From: Psychroserpens damuponensis
GTDB taxonomy: Bacteria; Bacteroidota; Bacteroidia; Flavobacteriales; Flavobacteriaceae
Assembly: GCF_000826655.1 (NCBI RefSeq)
Contig: NZ_JXJO01000034.1
Location: forward strand, 1 to 64,000
Direction of reading: 5' to 3'
DNA: 64,000 nt
Made by a program: the position numbers and the translations under genes. The notes below the pieces were generated by a model. The model was not told where the DNA came from, made no database searches, and saw only the letters and a list, made by a program, of their open reading frames with translations. Below are positions 53,691 through 61,478 of the stretch, one piece after another (positions within the stretch are counted from its first letter, which is position 1; each line of letters starts with the position of its first letter).

Positions 53691-54368
53691 TTAACGTTTA
53701 ATAGCTCTAAGCATATGACGTTTTCCTGGAGGTCCTTCTAGGCGCTCTACTTCAAACCCTAGAGCCATTAATGTACGACGCACCTTACCAATGGCTGCAT
53801 AGGTTGTGAGCACTCCATTTTGCTTAAGTGCTTTGTGCATGATTTTAAAGATGCCTTCTGTCCACAATTCGGGTTGTACACGAGCACCAAATGCGTCAAA
53901 ATAAATAATATCAAATTCATTTTCTGCGGAAATATCCTTAAAAAACTGCTGTTGCTTTTTGAGGGTAAATCGATCAGAAATTTGATGCGTTTCGTCCCAA
54001 GAGCACGCATGCAATTGATGTAAGTTTTGGGACGTAATTTTTAATTCTGAAGTGTAATTTAGTTGTGCTAATTCTTCCGAAGAAATAGGAAAGGCTTCTA
54101 CTCCAACATAATTCACATTTAGGTTTAGTTCGTGAGCTTTTAATTGTGTGAGTAAGGCATTGAGACCTGTACCAAATCCAATTTCTAATATAGAAACCTC
54201 AGCATGTTGTTGCGTTAACATTTCCGAAGAAAAAAAAAGCAAACCATGTTTAATATACACATGATTTGCTTCTTGTATGGCACCATGAACAGAGTGGTAT
54301 TGCTCGTTCCAATCTTCTATTTGAATGGTTTTTGAGCCATCTGCTGTGGTTATAATTTTTCGTTGCAC
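53691..54368 (-). CDS. mnmD: tRNA 5-methylaminomethyl-2-thiouridine methyltransferase MnmD
   Basis: 225 aa. The N-terminus has TADGSKTIQIEDWNEQYHS, the standard MnmD opening. The SAM site is ILEIGFGTGLNALL, followed by FDIIYFDAFGARVQPELW and LTTYAAIGKVRRTLMALGFEV. It lacks the FAD-dependent MnmC1 domain, as usual in Bacteroidota. It makes mnm5(s2)U34 in tRNA. The upstream cytochrome-like lipoprotein gene ends 6 bp away and is likely in the same operon. Confidence 0.93.
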   Translation of the reverse strand: MQRKIITTADGSKTIQIEDWNEQYHSVHGAIQEANHVYIKHGLLFFSSEMLTQQHAEVSILEIGFGTGLNALLTQLKAHELNLNVNYVGVEAFPISSEELAQLNYTSELKITSQNLHQLHACSWDETHQISDRFTLKKQQQFFKDISAENEFDIIYFDAFGARVQPELWTEGIFKIMHKALKQNGVLTTYAAIGKVRRTLMALGFEVERLEGPPGKRHMLRAIKR

Positions 54369-54374
54369 ACTCGC

Positions 54375-54821
54375 TTATTTAATCAACAATTTTTTAATTT
54401 TTGGTATTGGCCCTGTGCATTCTGTCTTGTGACATGACAAACACATATTGATGGCATTATTATAGCGGTCTTGAGCAGTTGTTAAGGTATCTTGAGAAAA
54501 AATCTCTTGTTGTGCTTCAATAAATTTGGCCGAATAGTGTTTAAAATTATCGGTACGAAACTTAGCACTTGACAATACAGCCGAATGAATGTTTAAAAAC
54601 GCTTCTGGAAATTCACCAGTTAATTCTTTTCCTGCTTCAATATCTGCTTTTAGTTGCATGTTATAGGCATACATGCCTTTCATGAGTGTAGACATTTCAG
54701 ACGGTTGATACACGTCATATGTTTTGGCTCCATCGACGATGATTTCTTTCTTTTCAGCCTTTTCGGTAGTATTACAGCTTAAAAAGAACAGCACAACCAA
54801 GCAACCAAACACAATTTTCAT
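54375..54821 (-). CDS. Lipoprotein with a single haem c motif
   Basis: 148 aa. The lipobox is LFFLSC. A helical body carries one CxxCH motif (CLSCHKTECTG) near the C-terminus, consistent with a c-type cytochrome similar to cytochrome c' (helical bundle with C-terminal haem). A later Cys (TEC) is extra. It probably acts at the periplasmic side. It overlaps the start of the DUF4920 gene region by one base (TAATG) and is followed by mnmD. Confidence 0.8.
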   Translation of the reverse strand: MKIVFGCLVVLFFLSCNTTEKAEKKEIIVDGAKTYDVYQPSEMSTLMKGMYAYNMQLKADIEAGKELTGEFPEAFLNIHSAVLSSAKFRTDNFKHYSAKFIEAQQEIFSQDTLTTAQDRYNNAINMCLSCHKTECTGPIPKIKKLLIK

Positions 54822-55348
54822 TAGTCCTCTTTTAAAAGTACACCATCTGCCTCAAACGATAGTGTTTTCTTAGGCTCAGTGATTTTAGCAATCTCTTCTG
54901 CTGATGCACCACCATCTTCTGCATAATGACGTTGCTCATCTACAGGCACTTCATTGACATAAGCTTTACCATTAATAACAACTTCTTTTCCTGAAATATC
55001 TTTTGGCATGAAAAAACCATAATCTTTAAATTTCACCATTACCTCTTCTCCATCTGGCAAATCTAATGTCATCCAACATCCTTTAGCTTGGCAAACTTCA
55101 TCTACTTTGGCTATCATTTTAGCATCAATCGTATCTCCTACTTTCATGTTTGAATAATGAACAGCCATACGTTTTGCAGGAAGTGCATCTGTTGATGCTA
55201 TTTTTTTACCAAAAGAGGCATAAGTCACATCTTGAATTTCGGCTTGTGCTTCAGTTTCTAAGGTAGCAACCTCTTCATTTGTTTTCTTTTCGTCTTTGCA
55301 AGATACAAGTAGAAGTACTGCTAATAATAATGTTAAAATATGTTTCAT
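54821..55348 (-). CDS. DUF4920 lipoprotein
   Basis: 175 aa. A lipobox (LLLVSC) is followed by KDEKKTNEE. The DUF4920 core is clear: ASFGKKI, KVDEVCQAKGCWMTLDLPDG, MVKFKDYGFFMPKD and GKEVVINGKAYV. The paired Cys in VCQAKGCW may bind metal or form a disulfide. It leads a likely operon with the haem lipoprotein and mnmD. The function of DUF4920 is unknown; the partner suggests a redox or metal role. Confidence 0.9.
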   Translation of the reverse strand: MKHILTLLLAVLLLVSCKDEKKTNEEVATLETEAQAEIQDVTYASFGKKIASTDALPAKRMAVHYSNMKVGDTIDAKMIAKVDEVCQAKGCWMTLDLPDGEEVMVKFKDYGFFMPKDISGKEVVINGKAYVNEVPVDEQRHYAEDGGASAEEIAKITEPKKTLSFEADGVLLKED

Positions 55349-55459
55349 TGTGTTTGTTTTTTTAATTTTAAGTAAACAAAGTTACGTTTTTTTTAGAAAA
55401 CATTATGTTTTAAAAACCACCTAAAATGCGTATTTTCGCAAAACTAAACAACTCAACAA

Positions 55460-56533
55460 ATGTCAAATAATTATACTAGTAATCTACACATTGAAAAAGC
55501 TAAAACATCTAAAATACATGATGTTGACTTTGATAACTTAAACTTTGGAAGAACATTCACAGATCATATGTTTATTTGTGATTATGTAGATGGCGAATGG
55601 CAACAGCCTAAGATTATACCTTATCAGGCTATGACTATGGATCCTTCGGCACGTGTTTTTCATTATGGTCAAGCCGTTTTTGAAGGGATGAAAGCTTACA
55701 AAGACGATGATGGTGGAGTCTTTTTATTTAGACCAAAAGAAAACTTTAATCGTATAAATAAATCATGTGCAAGATTGGCCATGCCAGAATTTCCTGAGAA
55801 TTACTTTTTTGAAGGATTGACCACACTCATTGATCTAGATAGAGATTGGATCCAACCTGGTATTGGAAATTCATTATACATTAGACCTTTTGCAATTGCT
55901 ATAGATTCTGCTATTGCTGCAGCACCTTCAAATAATTATAGATTTATGATTATTTGCTCTCCTGCAAAAGCGTATTATAAAGGTACTGTGAAAGTACTTA
56001 TCGCTGAAGAGTTTAGCCGCTCGGCAAATGGAGGTGTTGGTTACGCAAAAGCTGCTGGAAATTATGCCGCTCAATTTTACCCAACAAGTCTAGCACAACA
56101 AAAAGGTTACCAACAAGTCATTTGGACAGATGCAGATACGCATACGTTTTTAGAAGAAGCAGGTACGATGAATGTGTTTTTTAGAATTAATGACACTTTA
56201 ATTACTGCACCTACAAGTGATCGTATTTTAGATGGTGTAACTCGTAAAAGTTTATTACAGTTAGCAAAAGACAATGGTATGGCTTATGAAGTAAGAGCTA
56301 TAAAAGTGTCTGAAATTGTAGACGCCTCAAACAACGGTACACTTAAAGAAATATTTGGAGCTGGAACCGCTGCTGTAATTAGCCCAATTGAAGGTTTTGA
56401 ATACAAAGGCACTTATTATGAATTACCAGAAATAGGAGACCACTCCTACTCTAGTATTCTAAAAAACAAAATGCTAGATATACAACATAATTTAGCCGAC
56501 GATAAAAACGGCTGGAGACTAGAAGTCAAATAA
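55460..56533 (+). CDS. ilvE: Branched-chain amino acid aminotransferase
   Basis: A fold type IV PLP enzyme of 357 aa: GRTFTDHMF at the N-terminus, FHYGQAVFEGMKAY, and the BCAT signature with the PLP lysine in YAKAAGNYAAQF. FLEEAGTMNVFF and the C-terminal FGAGTAAVISPIEG follow. It transfers the amino group for Leu, Ile and Val synthesis and breakdown. Length and motifs fit the BCAT-II type. Transcribed alone, divergent from the DUF4920 operon. Confidence 0.95.
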   Translation: MSNNYTSNLHIEKAKTSKIHDVDFDNLNFGRTFTDHMFICDYVDGEWQQPKIIPYQAMTMDPSARVFHYGQAVFEGMKAYKDDDGGVFLFRPKENFNRINKSCARLAMPEFPENYFFEGLTTLIDLDRDWIQPGIGNSLYIRPFAIAIDSAIAAAPSNNYRFMIICSPAKAYYKGTVKVLIAEEFSRSANGGVGYAKAAGNYAAQFYPTSLAQQKGYQQVIWTDADTHTFLEEAGTMNVFFRINDTLITAPTSDRILDGVTRKSLLQLAKDNGMAYEVRAIKVSEIVDASNNGTLKEIFGAGTAAVISPIEGFEYKGTYYELPEIGDHSYSSILKNKMLDIQHNLADDKNGWRLEVK

Positions 56534-56536
56534 CAT

Positions 56537-56565
56537 AAAAAAGAGCCAAATGGCTCTTTTTTTTA
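56537..56565. terminator. Terminator between ilvE and the MazG-like gene
   Basis: AAAAAGAGCCA / TGGCTCTTTTTTTT forms a perfect stem with long A and T tails between convergent genes. It can end transcription on both strands. Confidence 0.9.
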
Positions 56566-56949
56566 TGACTCTAAAATAGATTTAATATGTGGTTTAAAAT
56601 AGTTTGGCCCTTTTAAAACTTTGCCATCTTCTCTATAAATTGGTTCGCCATCATCACCGAGCTTACTCATATTACTCCGTTGTATTTCGTCAAAAACTTC
56701 TTCAATTTTATGTTGTAAACCATGTTCAATTATAGTGCCGCATAGTATATACAGCATATCACCCAAGGCATCTGCAACTTCTACCAAGTCATTATCTTTT
56801 GCGGCTTCATAATATTCTTCGTTTTCTTCTTTCATTAAATCAAAACGTAGTTTATTTTTATGCGCACCCAAATCTGCTTTAGGTGTTTCGCGATGACCAA
56901 TTTTAAATGCTGTATGAAATGCCTTTACAGCTTCTATTTTATGCTTCAT
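56563..56949 (-). CDS. MazG-like nucleotide pyrophosphohydrolase
   Basis: 128 aa all-helical protein. The acidic metal-binding motif is present: EENEEYYEAAKD followed by EVADALGDMLYI (ExxE ... ExxD). The C-terminal region has RSNMSKLGDDGEPIYREDG. Such enzymes hydrolyse abnormal NTPs or act as phosphoribosyl-ATP pyrophosphatase-like proteins. Transcribed alone. Confidence 0.88.
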   Translation of the reverse strand: MKHKIEAVKAFHTAFKIGHRETPKADLGAHKNKLRFDLMKEENEEYYEAAKDNDLVEVADALGDMLYILCGTIIEHGLQHKIEEVFDEIQRSNMSKLGDDGEPIYREDGKVLKGPNYFKPHIKSILES

Positions 56950-57135
56950 AAGTTGTTATTTTTCTTTTTCGTACGACGAAAATTTAGTTATTTAATTATA
57001 TGTTTGAAAATCTAAACTATTATTGATTTCATAAATATTTTAAGTACAAGTGATTAACAATAATTACAAAAACTTTCACATTTAAAATCAAAGTTAGTCG
57101 TTAATCTTTAATTATTTTTACATAAAAATAATGAT

Positions 57136-57321
57136 ATGTTTAGTAATGGTCAATTGATTTTTGGAATTTTATTCGCATTGGTTTTTGCTGTCTTCATATT
57201 TTTGGCTTACAAAAAAGACTTCAAATTACACAGAAAATATTATAGAGGAAGCATTTGGATATTAATTGCCTTTATTGGCTTTATACTTATGATTGCAGCT
57301 ATTAAATTTATATTTGTATAA
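57136..57321 (+). CDS. Small two-helix membrane protein
   Basis: 61 aa with two membrane helices (about 4-24 and 38-59) joined by a basic loop (YKKDFKLHRKYYRGS). No family was recognised, though similar short proteins are common in Flavobacteriaceae. It is preceded by an AT-rich gap and followed by CTTCGGAAA. Function unknown. Confidence 0.7.
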   Translation: MFSNGQLIFGILFALVFAVFIFLAYKKDFKLHRKYYRGSIWILIAFIGFILMIAAIKFIFV

Positions 57322-57398
57322 GAGTTCTATTTTCTTCGGAAATTTTAACACTTTAGCAAAATTTCCTACATCACTTTAATTTTTTACGTACCTTAATC

Positions 57399-57428
57399 AC
57401 CTAATATACCTTGTATTAGGTATATTTT
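57399..57428 (+). promoter_or_regulatory. Shared promoter motif 1, upstream of the lipoprotein-kinase operon
   Basis: ACCTAATATACCTTGTATTAGGT is a palindrome with 8-bp arms, followed by ATATTTT. The inner part ACCTTGTATTAGGTATATTTT aligns with motifs at 60520, 61405 and 63501. It lies ~55 bases before the ATG of the lipoprotein gene at 57483. Confidence 0.55.
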
Positions 57429-57482
57429 GATGTATTCCTACTTTGCATCTTTGTAATGTTAACTAATTAAACCAACCTTATT

Positions 57483-58127
57483 ATGAAGACACATGTATTA
57501 AAACTTGGCGTTTTAACGCTGTTCCTACTTACATTTTTTGGATGTAATGATTGTAGTGACTGTGAAAAGGAAAATGAAGCTTTGAACGATAAATTGACTG
57601 CAATTACCCAAGAACGAAGCGCTGAGACAAATGAAGACAATCGTTATTTAATTGATACTATAAAAAGATACCAAGTAAAAGGTGGATTTTCAACAATCAC
57701 AGAAACAATCAATGTAAGTATACCTGTCACTAATAACAATTTAAGAATTGTTGAAGAGCCACTTGTAGACCTATCTTCTTCAAATTACAATGCCATTTTA
57801 ATACGTATAAGCGACCCTTTAAATGGAGGTTGTACTAATACGTCTCCGGTTACCAATATACTTTCAAAATCATATACTTTTAAGGATTTAAAACAATCTA
57901 CAAAAGAAGCACTAAAAAAGGATGGTAAACTTATTGTAATTGTTTTAAATAATGACACTACAGATCTAGCGACACTTATACAAGGTTATAAAGATTCTAT
58001 TAAAAAATTAACCAGCTATAAAGTAGAACCATGCTTAATTAACAACTGCGATAAACCTATTAAGAATGTAAAACCTGATAAATTCAGACCTAAAGAAGAT
58101 GGAGGTGATATTATAGTAGGTGGTTAA
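57483..58127 (+). CDS. Lipoprotein with coiled coil, first gene of a sensor operon
   Basis: A lipobox (LTFFGC) is followed by a Cys-rich start (NDCSDCEKENE) and a coiled coil (NEALNDKLTAITQERSAE). The mature part is an alpha/beta domain of unknown type. It ends GGDIIVGG. The gene overlaps the histidine kinase gene by 8 bp. The layout suggests it senses or presents a signal to the kinase. No family was recognised. Confidence 0.75.
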   Translation: MKTHVLKLGVLTLFLLTFFGCNDCSDCEKENEALNDKLTAITQERSAETNEDNRYLIDTIKRYQVKGGFSTITETINVSIPVTNNNLRIVEEPLVDLSSSNYNAILIRISDPLNGGCTNTSPVTNILSKSYTFKDLKQSTKEALKKDGKLIVIVLNNDTTDLATLIQGYKDSIKKLTSYKVEPCLINNCDKPIKNVKPDKFRPKEDGGDIIVGG

Positions 58128-59895
58128 AATAACTACATATTTCATTGTATGTCTCTTGTCTATCTACTGTTATGGACAAGAGCATACTAGCGTAAATTAC
58201 ACTACAATTGACTCGTTATTTAAACAAGAACATTATCGCACTATAATTTCTCTAAATAACGCTAATAAATTAATTTTTACCAAGGATAAAACTCAAGGTA
58301 ATGCAAACTTCATCATTGCAAAATCTTATGAAAATTTAAACAAGGAAGACTCTGCATTAGTCTTTTATCAAAGTGCTTTAAAACTATATAAAAACATTAA
58401 TGACAACGAGAGTGTTACTAAAACAAACTTAGAAATCTACTTGCTTTTAGATAGTCAAAATAGTATTCAAATTGATAAAAACAAATATCTAAATGAAGTT
58501 CTAGATTATGCCAACAATACGAATTCAAACAAATGGTTAGCAGCATACTATAGCAATATTGGTATAAATCATTCTAAAGATGGTCAAATTGATTCTGCTA
58601 AAGTGTATTACAATAAAACGTTATCATTAGCCAGAGATATTGATAGTGCTCAAATAATAATTAATACAAATCTCAATTTAGGGTCTTTATATTCTAGCAA
58701 AATAAAAAATCAAGATTCGGCAATCTATCATTATGATGAGGCACTTCGTTATTATTATTTAGATACGTTAAACTATAAAAACTTAAATATTCAATTTAAC
58801 CTGTACAATAATTTAGGGAATGCTTACCGAAGAAAAAAAGACTACCAAACCGCCTTAACATATTATAATAAAGCTGAAATAATAGACCTACCCAAATTTA
58901 ACAAAAAAAGTAAAAAAATCTTATACTCAAATATTGAGGCAACATACTATTATATGAAAAAATGGGAAAATGCCTACGATTATTTATACAAGTACGACTC
59001 AATAAAAGACATCATAAATCTAAAAGACCAAAACTCTAGTATTACAGATATTGAAAAAAAATATGAAAATGAACAATTAAAAGTAAATAACCTCAATATT
59101 GAAGCTAAAAGAAAACAAAGCCGAAATATAGCAATTGGTCTAGGTGGAAGCCTCGTTCTAGGCAGCGTTATTGCTTTTTTAGTTTATAAAAACACCAAAA
59201 GAAAACAACTTTTAGCTGAGCAACAAAAAGAACTTGAAACCCAAAAACTAGCAACCGTTTTAAAAGAACAAGAGCTCACTTCTATAGATGCTATGATTGA
59301 AGGTCAAGAAAAAGAACGTCAGCGTATTGCCAATGAATTACATGATGACCTTGGCGGATTAATGGCAACGGTAAAACTTCATTTTAACGCATTAAAAGAC
59401 AAACAAACTCCAGAATTATACATAAAAACCAACCAATTAATCGATGAAGCTTATAACAAAGTAAGAACCGTTGCGCACGCTAAAAACTCTGGTGTCATAG
59501 CAAAACAAGGTCTTTTAAAAGCAATCAACGAAATGGCACATAACGTTTCGGCATCAAATACAATTATGATTGATGTTATAGATCATGGATTAGAAAACAG
59601 ATTAGAAAACAGTTTAGAACTCACCATTTTTAGAATCGTACAAGAGTTGATTACCAATGTTATTAAACATGCCAATGCTACAGAAGTTACCATTCATATT
59701 ACTAATCATGATGATAGTTTAAATCTAATGATTGAAGACAATGGTAAAGGATTTAACCCAAGTCAAATTACAAAAACAAAAAAAGGCATGGGAATTAGTA
59801 GTATCGACAAACGTATAGAGCATCTTAATGGAACAATGACCATAGAATCTGAAAAGCATCAAGGAACAACCATCATAATTGATATACCCATATGA
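58120..59895 (+). CDS. TPR sensor histidine kinase, NarX-type (HisKA_3)
   Basis: A signal peptide (ends YCYGQ), periplasmic TPR repeats (about 25-300), one membrane helix (about 337-357), a coiled linker and then HisKA_3: RQRIANELHDDLGGL with the phospho-acceptor His at about 407. HATPase_c motifs follow: ELITNVIKHANA, EDNGKGF and GMGISSID. A GTG start overlaps the lipoprotein gene by 8 bp. It pairs with the response regulator that starts 4 bp before its end. Confidence 0.93.
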   Translation: MVKITTYFIVCLLSIYCYGQEHTSVNYTTIDSLFKQEHYRTIISLNNANKLIFTKDKTQGNANFIIAKSYENLNKEDSALVFYQSALKLYKNINDNESVTKTNLEIYLLLDSQNSIQIDKNKYLNEVLDYANNTNSNKWLAAYYSNIGINHSKDGQIDSAKVYYNKTLSLARDIDSAQIIINTNLNLGSLYSSKIKNQDSAIYHYDEALRYYYLDTLNYKNLNIQFNLYNNLGNAYRRKKDYQTALTYYNKAEIIDLPKFNKKSKKILYSNIEATYYYMKKWENAYDYLYKYDSIKDIINLKDQNSSITDIEKKYENEQLKVNNLNIEAKRKQSRNIAIGLGGSLVLGSVIAFLVYKNTKRKQLLAEQQKELETQKLATVLKEQELTSIDAMIEGQEKERQRIANELHDDLGGLMATVKLHFNALKDKQTPELYIKTNQLIDEAYNKVRTVAHAKNSGVIAKQGLLKAINEMAHNVSASNTIMIDVIDHGLENRLENSLELTIFRIVQELITNVIKHANATEVTIHITNHDDSLNLMIEDNGKGFNPSQITKTKKGMGISSIDKRIEHLNGTMTIESEKHQGTTIIIDIPI

Positions 59896-60515
59896 TACGA
59901 TTAGCCATAGCCGAAGATCATCAATCTCTTATTGATGGCATAACATTACTTTTAGAATATGAAGATGACATTTCTATTGTTGGTACTGCCAATGATGGTG
60001 AAGAACTCTTAGAAATTGTAGAAAAAAAACGTCCTACAGTCGTTTTAACAGATATAAGAATGCCAAAAATGGATGGTATTGAAGCCACAAAACGCATTAA
60101 AAAATTCAATGCAGAAATTAGAGTTTTAGCTTTTTCTATGTTTGATCAAACCGATGCCATCCAGCAAATGCTTGATGCAGGAGCAACTGGTTACATATTA
60201 AAAAACTCATCGCTCTCTGAAGTTTTAAGCGCCATTAGAACTGTCTCCAAAGGCGAAACATACTTTGACGCCAATATTAATACTAATGTTATTAATTCGG
60301 AAAACTCAACTAAAACCAAAGGTGTGCTTACCAAACGACAATTAGAAATATTAGAACTTATAGGTTTGGGAAAAACCTCAAGAGAAATTGCCGACGAACT
60401 CTTTATTGGCATTCACACGGTAGATACACATCGTAAAAATATGGCTCGAATTTTAGGTTTAAGCGGTAAAGGAGAACTAATGCGCTATGCATTAGAGAAA
60501 AAGTATAAGTTTTAA
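59892..60515 (+). CDS. NarL/FixJ-type response regulator
   Basis: 207 aa. The receiver domain has AIAEDHQSLIDG, the phosphoacceptor Asp in VVLTDIRMPKMDG, and the Lys in GYILKNS. The LuxR-type HTH is LTKRQLEILELIGLGKTSRE, then VDTHRKNMARIL. The ATGA overlap couples it to the kinase. The shared palindromic motifs upstream of four nearby genes are its most plausible binding sites. Confidence 0.95.
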   Translation: MIRLAIAEDHQSLIDGITLLLEYEDDISIVGTANDGEELLEIVEKKRPTVVLTDIRMPKMDGIEATKRIKKFNAEIRVLAFSMFDQTDAIQQMLDAGATGYILKNSSLSEVLSAIRTVSKGETYFDANINTNVINSENSTKTKGVLTKRQLEILELIGLGKTSREIADELFIGIHTVDTHRKNMARILGLSGKGELMRYALEKKYKF

Positions 60516-60519
60516 ATTT

Positions 60520-60538
60520 ACCTAATATCGGGTATTTT
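60520..60538 (+). promoter_or_regulatory. Shared promoter motif 2
   Basis: ACCTAATATCGGGTATTTT lies 4 bases after the regulator stop codon and 20 bases before TAGATTTG, a perfect -7 element at 60558. It precedes the secreted protein at 60593. It could also act as a weak terminator; the strong conservation argues for a control site. Confidence 0.55.
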
Positions 60539-60557
60539 CATCTGATTTACAGATGGT

Positions 60558-60565
60558 TAGATTTG
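60558..60565 (+). promoter_or_regulatory. -7 element of the 60593 gene promoter
   Basis: TAGATTTG is a perfect TAnnTTTG match. No good TTTG lies 19 bases upstream; shared motif 2 occupies that region instead, which suggests an activator-dependent promoter. Confidence 0.5.
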
Positions 60566-60592
60566 TTTCGTTACTAATCAAAACCAAATGTC

Positions 60593-61390
60593 ATGAAAAA
60601 TTTCATTCTTATTTATTTCACTTCAATCTTAATATTGACTGCTCAAGAAAATAAGTTAATTACCGAAAATGTATATTATTTTAACACTTCCCTTAATTTA
60701 GATGAAACCAATAAATTGTTTGATAATTCTTTTACAAATTCGACGAATGCAGAAGTGAAAAAATATCATCAAATTACCATAAAATCTATAAATGACGATA
60801 TCGTAGAATATACATATCTAACCTTTAACAATAGCGAATACTCTAAAATTTATAACGGCATAATTTACAAATTGCCATTAGCAGATTTTGAAAAATACAC
60901 AAATCCATATTATGGAAGATGGAGAAAATTTCAAGTTGGTGCGTATACAATACCTTTTAGAATTCGATCAAAAAACAAAAATTTTGAATTTGATTCTAAT
61001 TTATCATTAGGCGCTAATATAATTAAAGGAGTAAACATCAGTAGGTTTTATGAGAAAGGTCATATAGATTTTTCAGCTGGAATAGCATTAACAAAAATAG
61101 ACCTCAATGAAGATAATAGTTCGATTAAAGATATTGATGATGAATTAAAAACTTTATCGGAAAGTGCACTTACTTTTTCCTTAGGTATAACTATAAACTT
61201 TAATGAATATGCAAATTTTGGAATATTTTATGGTTGGGACTTTTTAGATGGAAATTCTCAAGAAAGCGTTAAATGGATACATAATAAAAAACCTTGGGTT
61301 GGGCTAGGAATTAACGTTAGCTTTAATAATAATTCTAACTCAACTACGCAACAATCAAACCAAGCCAAGCCAGTAGATAAAACTAAATAA
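60593..61390 (+). CDS. Secreted, probably outer-membrane beta-barrel, protein
   Basis: A signal-like N-terminus (MKNFILIYFTSILILTAQ) precedes ~245 residues rich in beta strands with aromatic residues at strand ends (FQVGAYTIPFRIRSK; HIDFSAGIALTKIDLNED; LTFSLGITINFNEYA). This pattern fits an outer-membrane beta-barrel. It ends in a low-complexity polar tail (SNSTTQQSNQAKPVDK). It lies downstream of the two-component operon and has shared motif 2 upstream. Confidence 0.65.
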   Translation: MKNFILIYFTSILILTAQENKLITENVYYFNTSLNLDETNKLFDNSFTNSTNAEVKKYHQITIKSINDDIVEYTYLTFNNSEYSKIYNGIIYKLPLADFEKYTNPYYGRWRKFQVGAYTIPFRIRSKNKNFEFDSNLSLGANIIKGVNISRFYEKGHIDFSAGIALTKIDLNEDNSSIKDIDDELKTLSESALTFSLGITINFNEYANFGIFYGWDFLDGNSQESVKWIHNKKPWVGLGINVSFNNNSNSTTQQSNQAKPVDKTK

Positions 61391-61404
61391 TTGGCTATCA
61401 AAAC

Positions 61405-61428
61405 ACCCTCAATCGGGTATTTTTTTTT
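61405..61428 (+). promoter_or_regulatory. Shared promoter motif 3
   Basis: ACCCTCAATCGGGTATTTTT lies upstream of TATATTTG (61442-61449), the likely -7 element of the LRR protein gene. It aligns with motifs 1, 2 and 4. With its T run it may also terminate transcription of the preceding gene. Confidence 0.55.
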
Positions 61429-61478
61429 GAATACAGACACATATATTTGGAACGCTATTAATTAACAATCAATTCATT

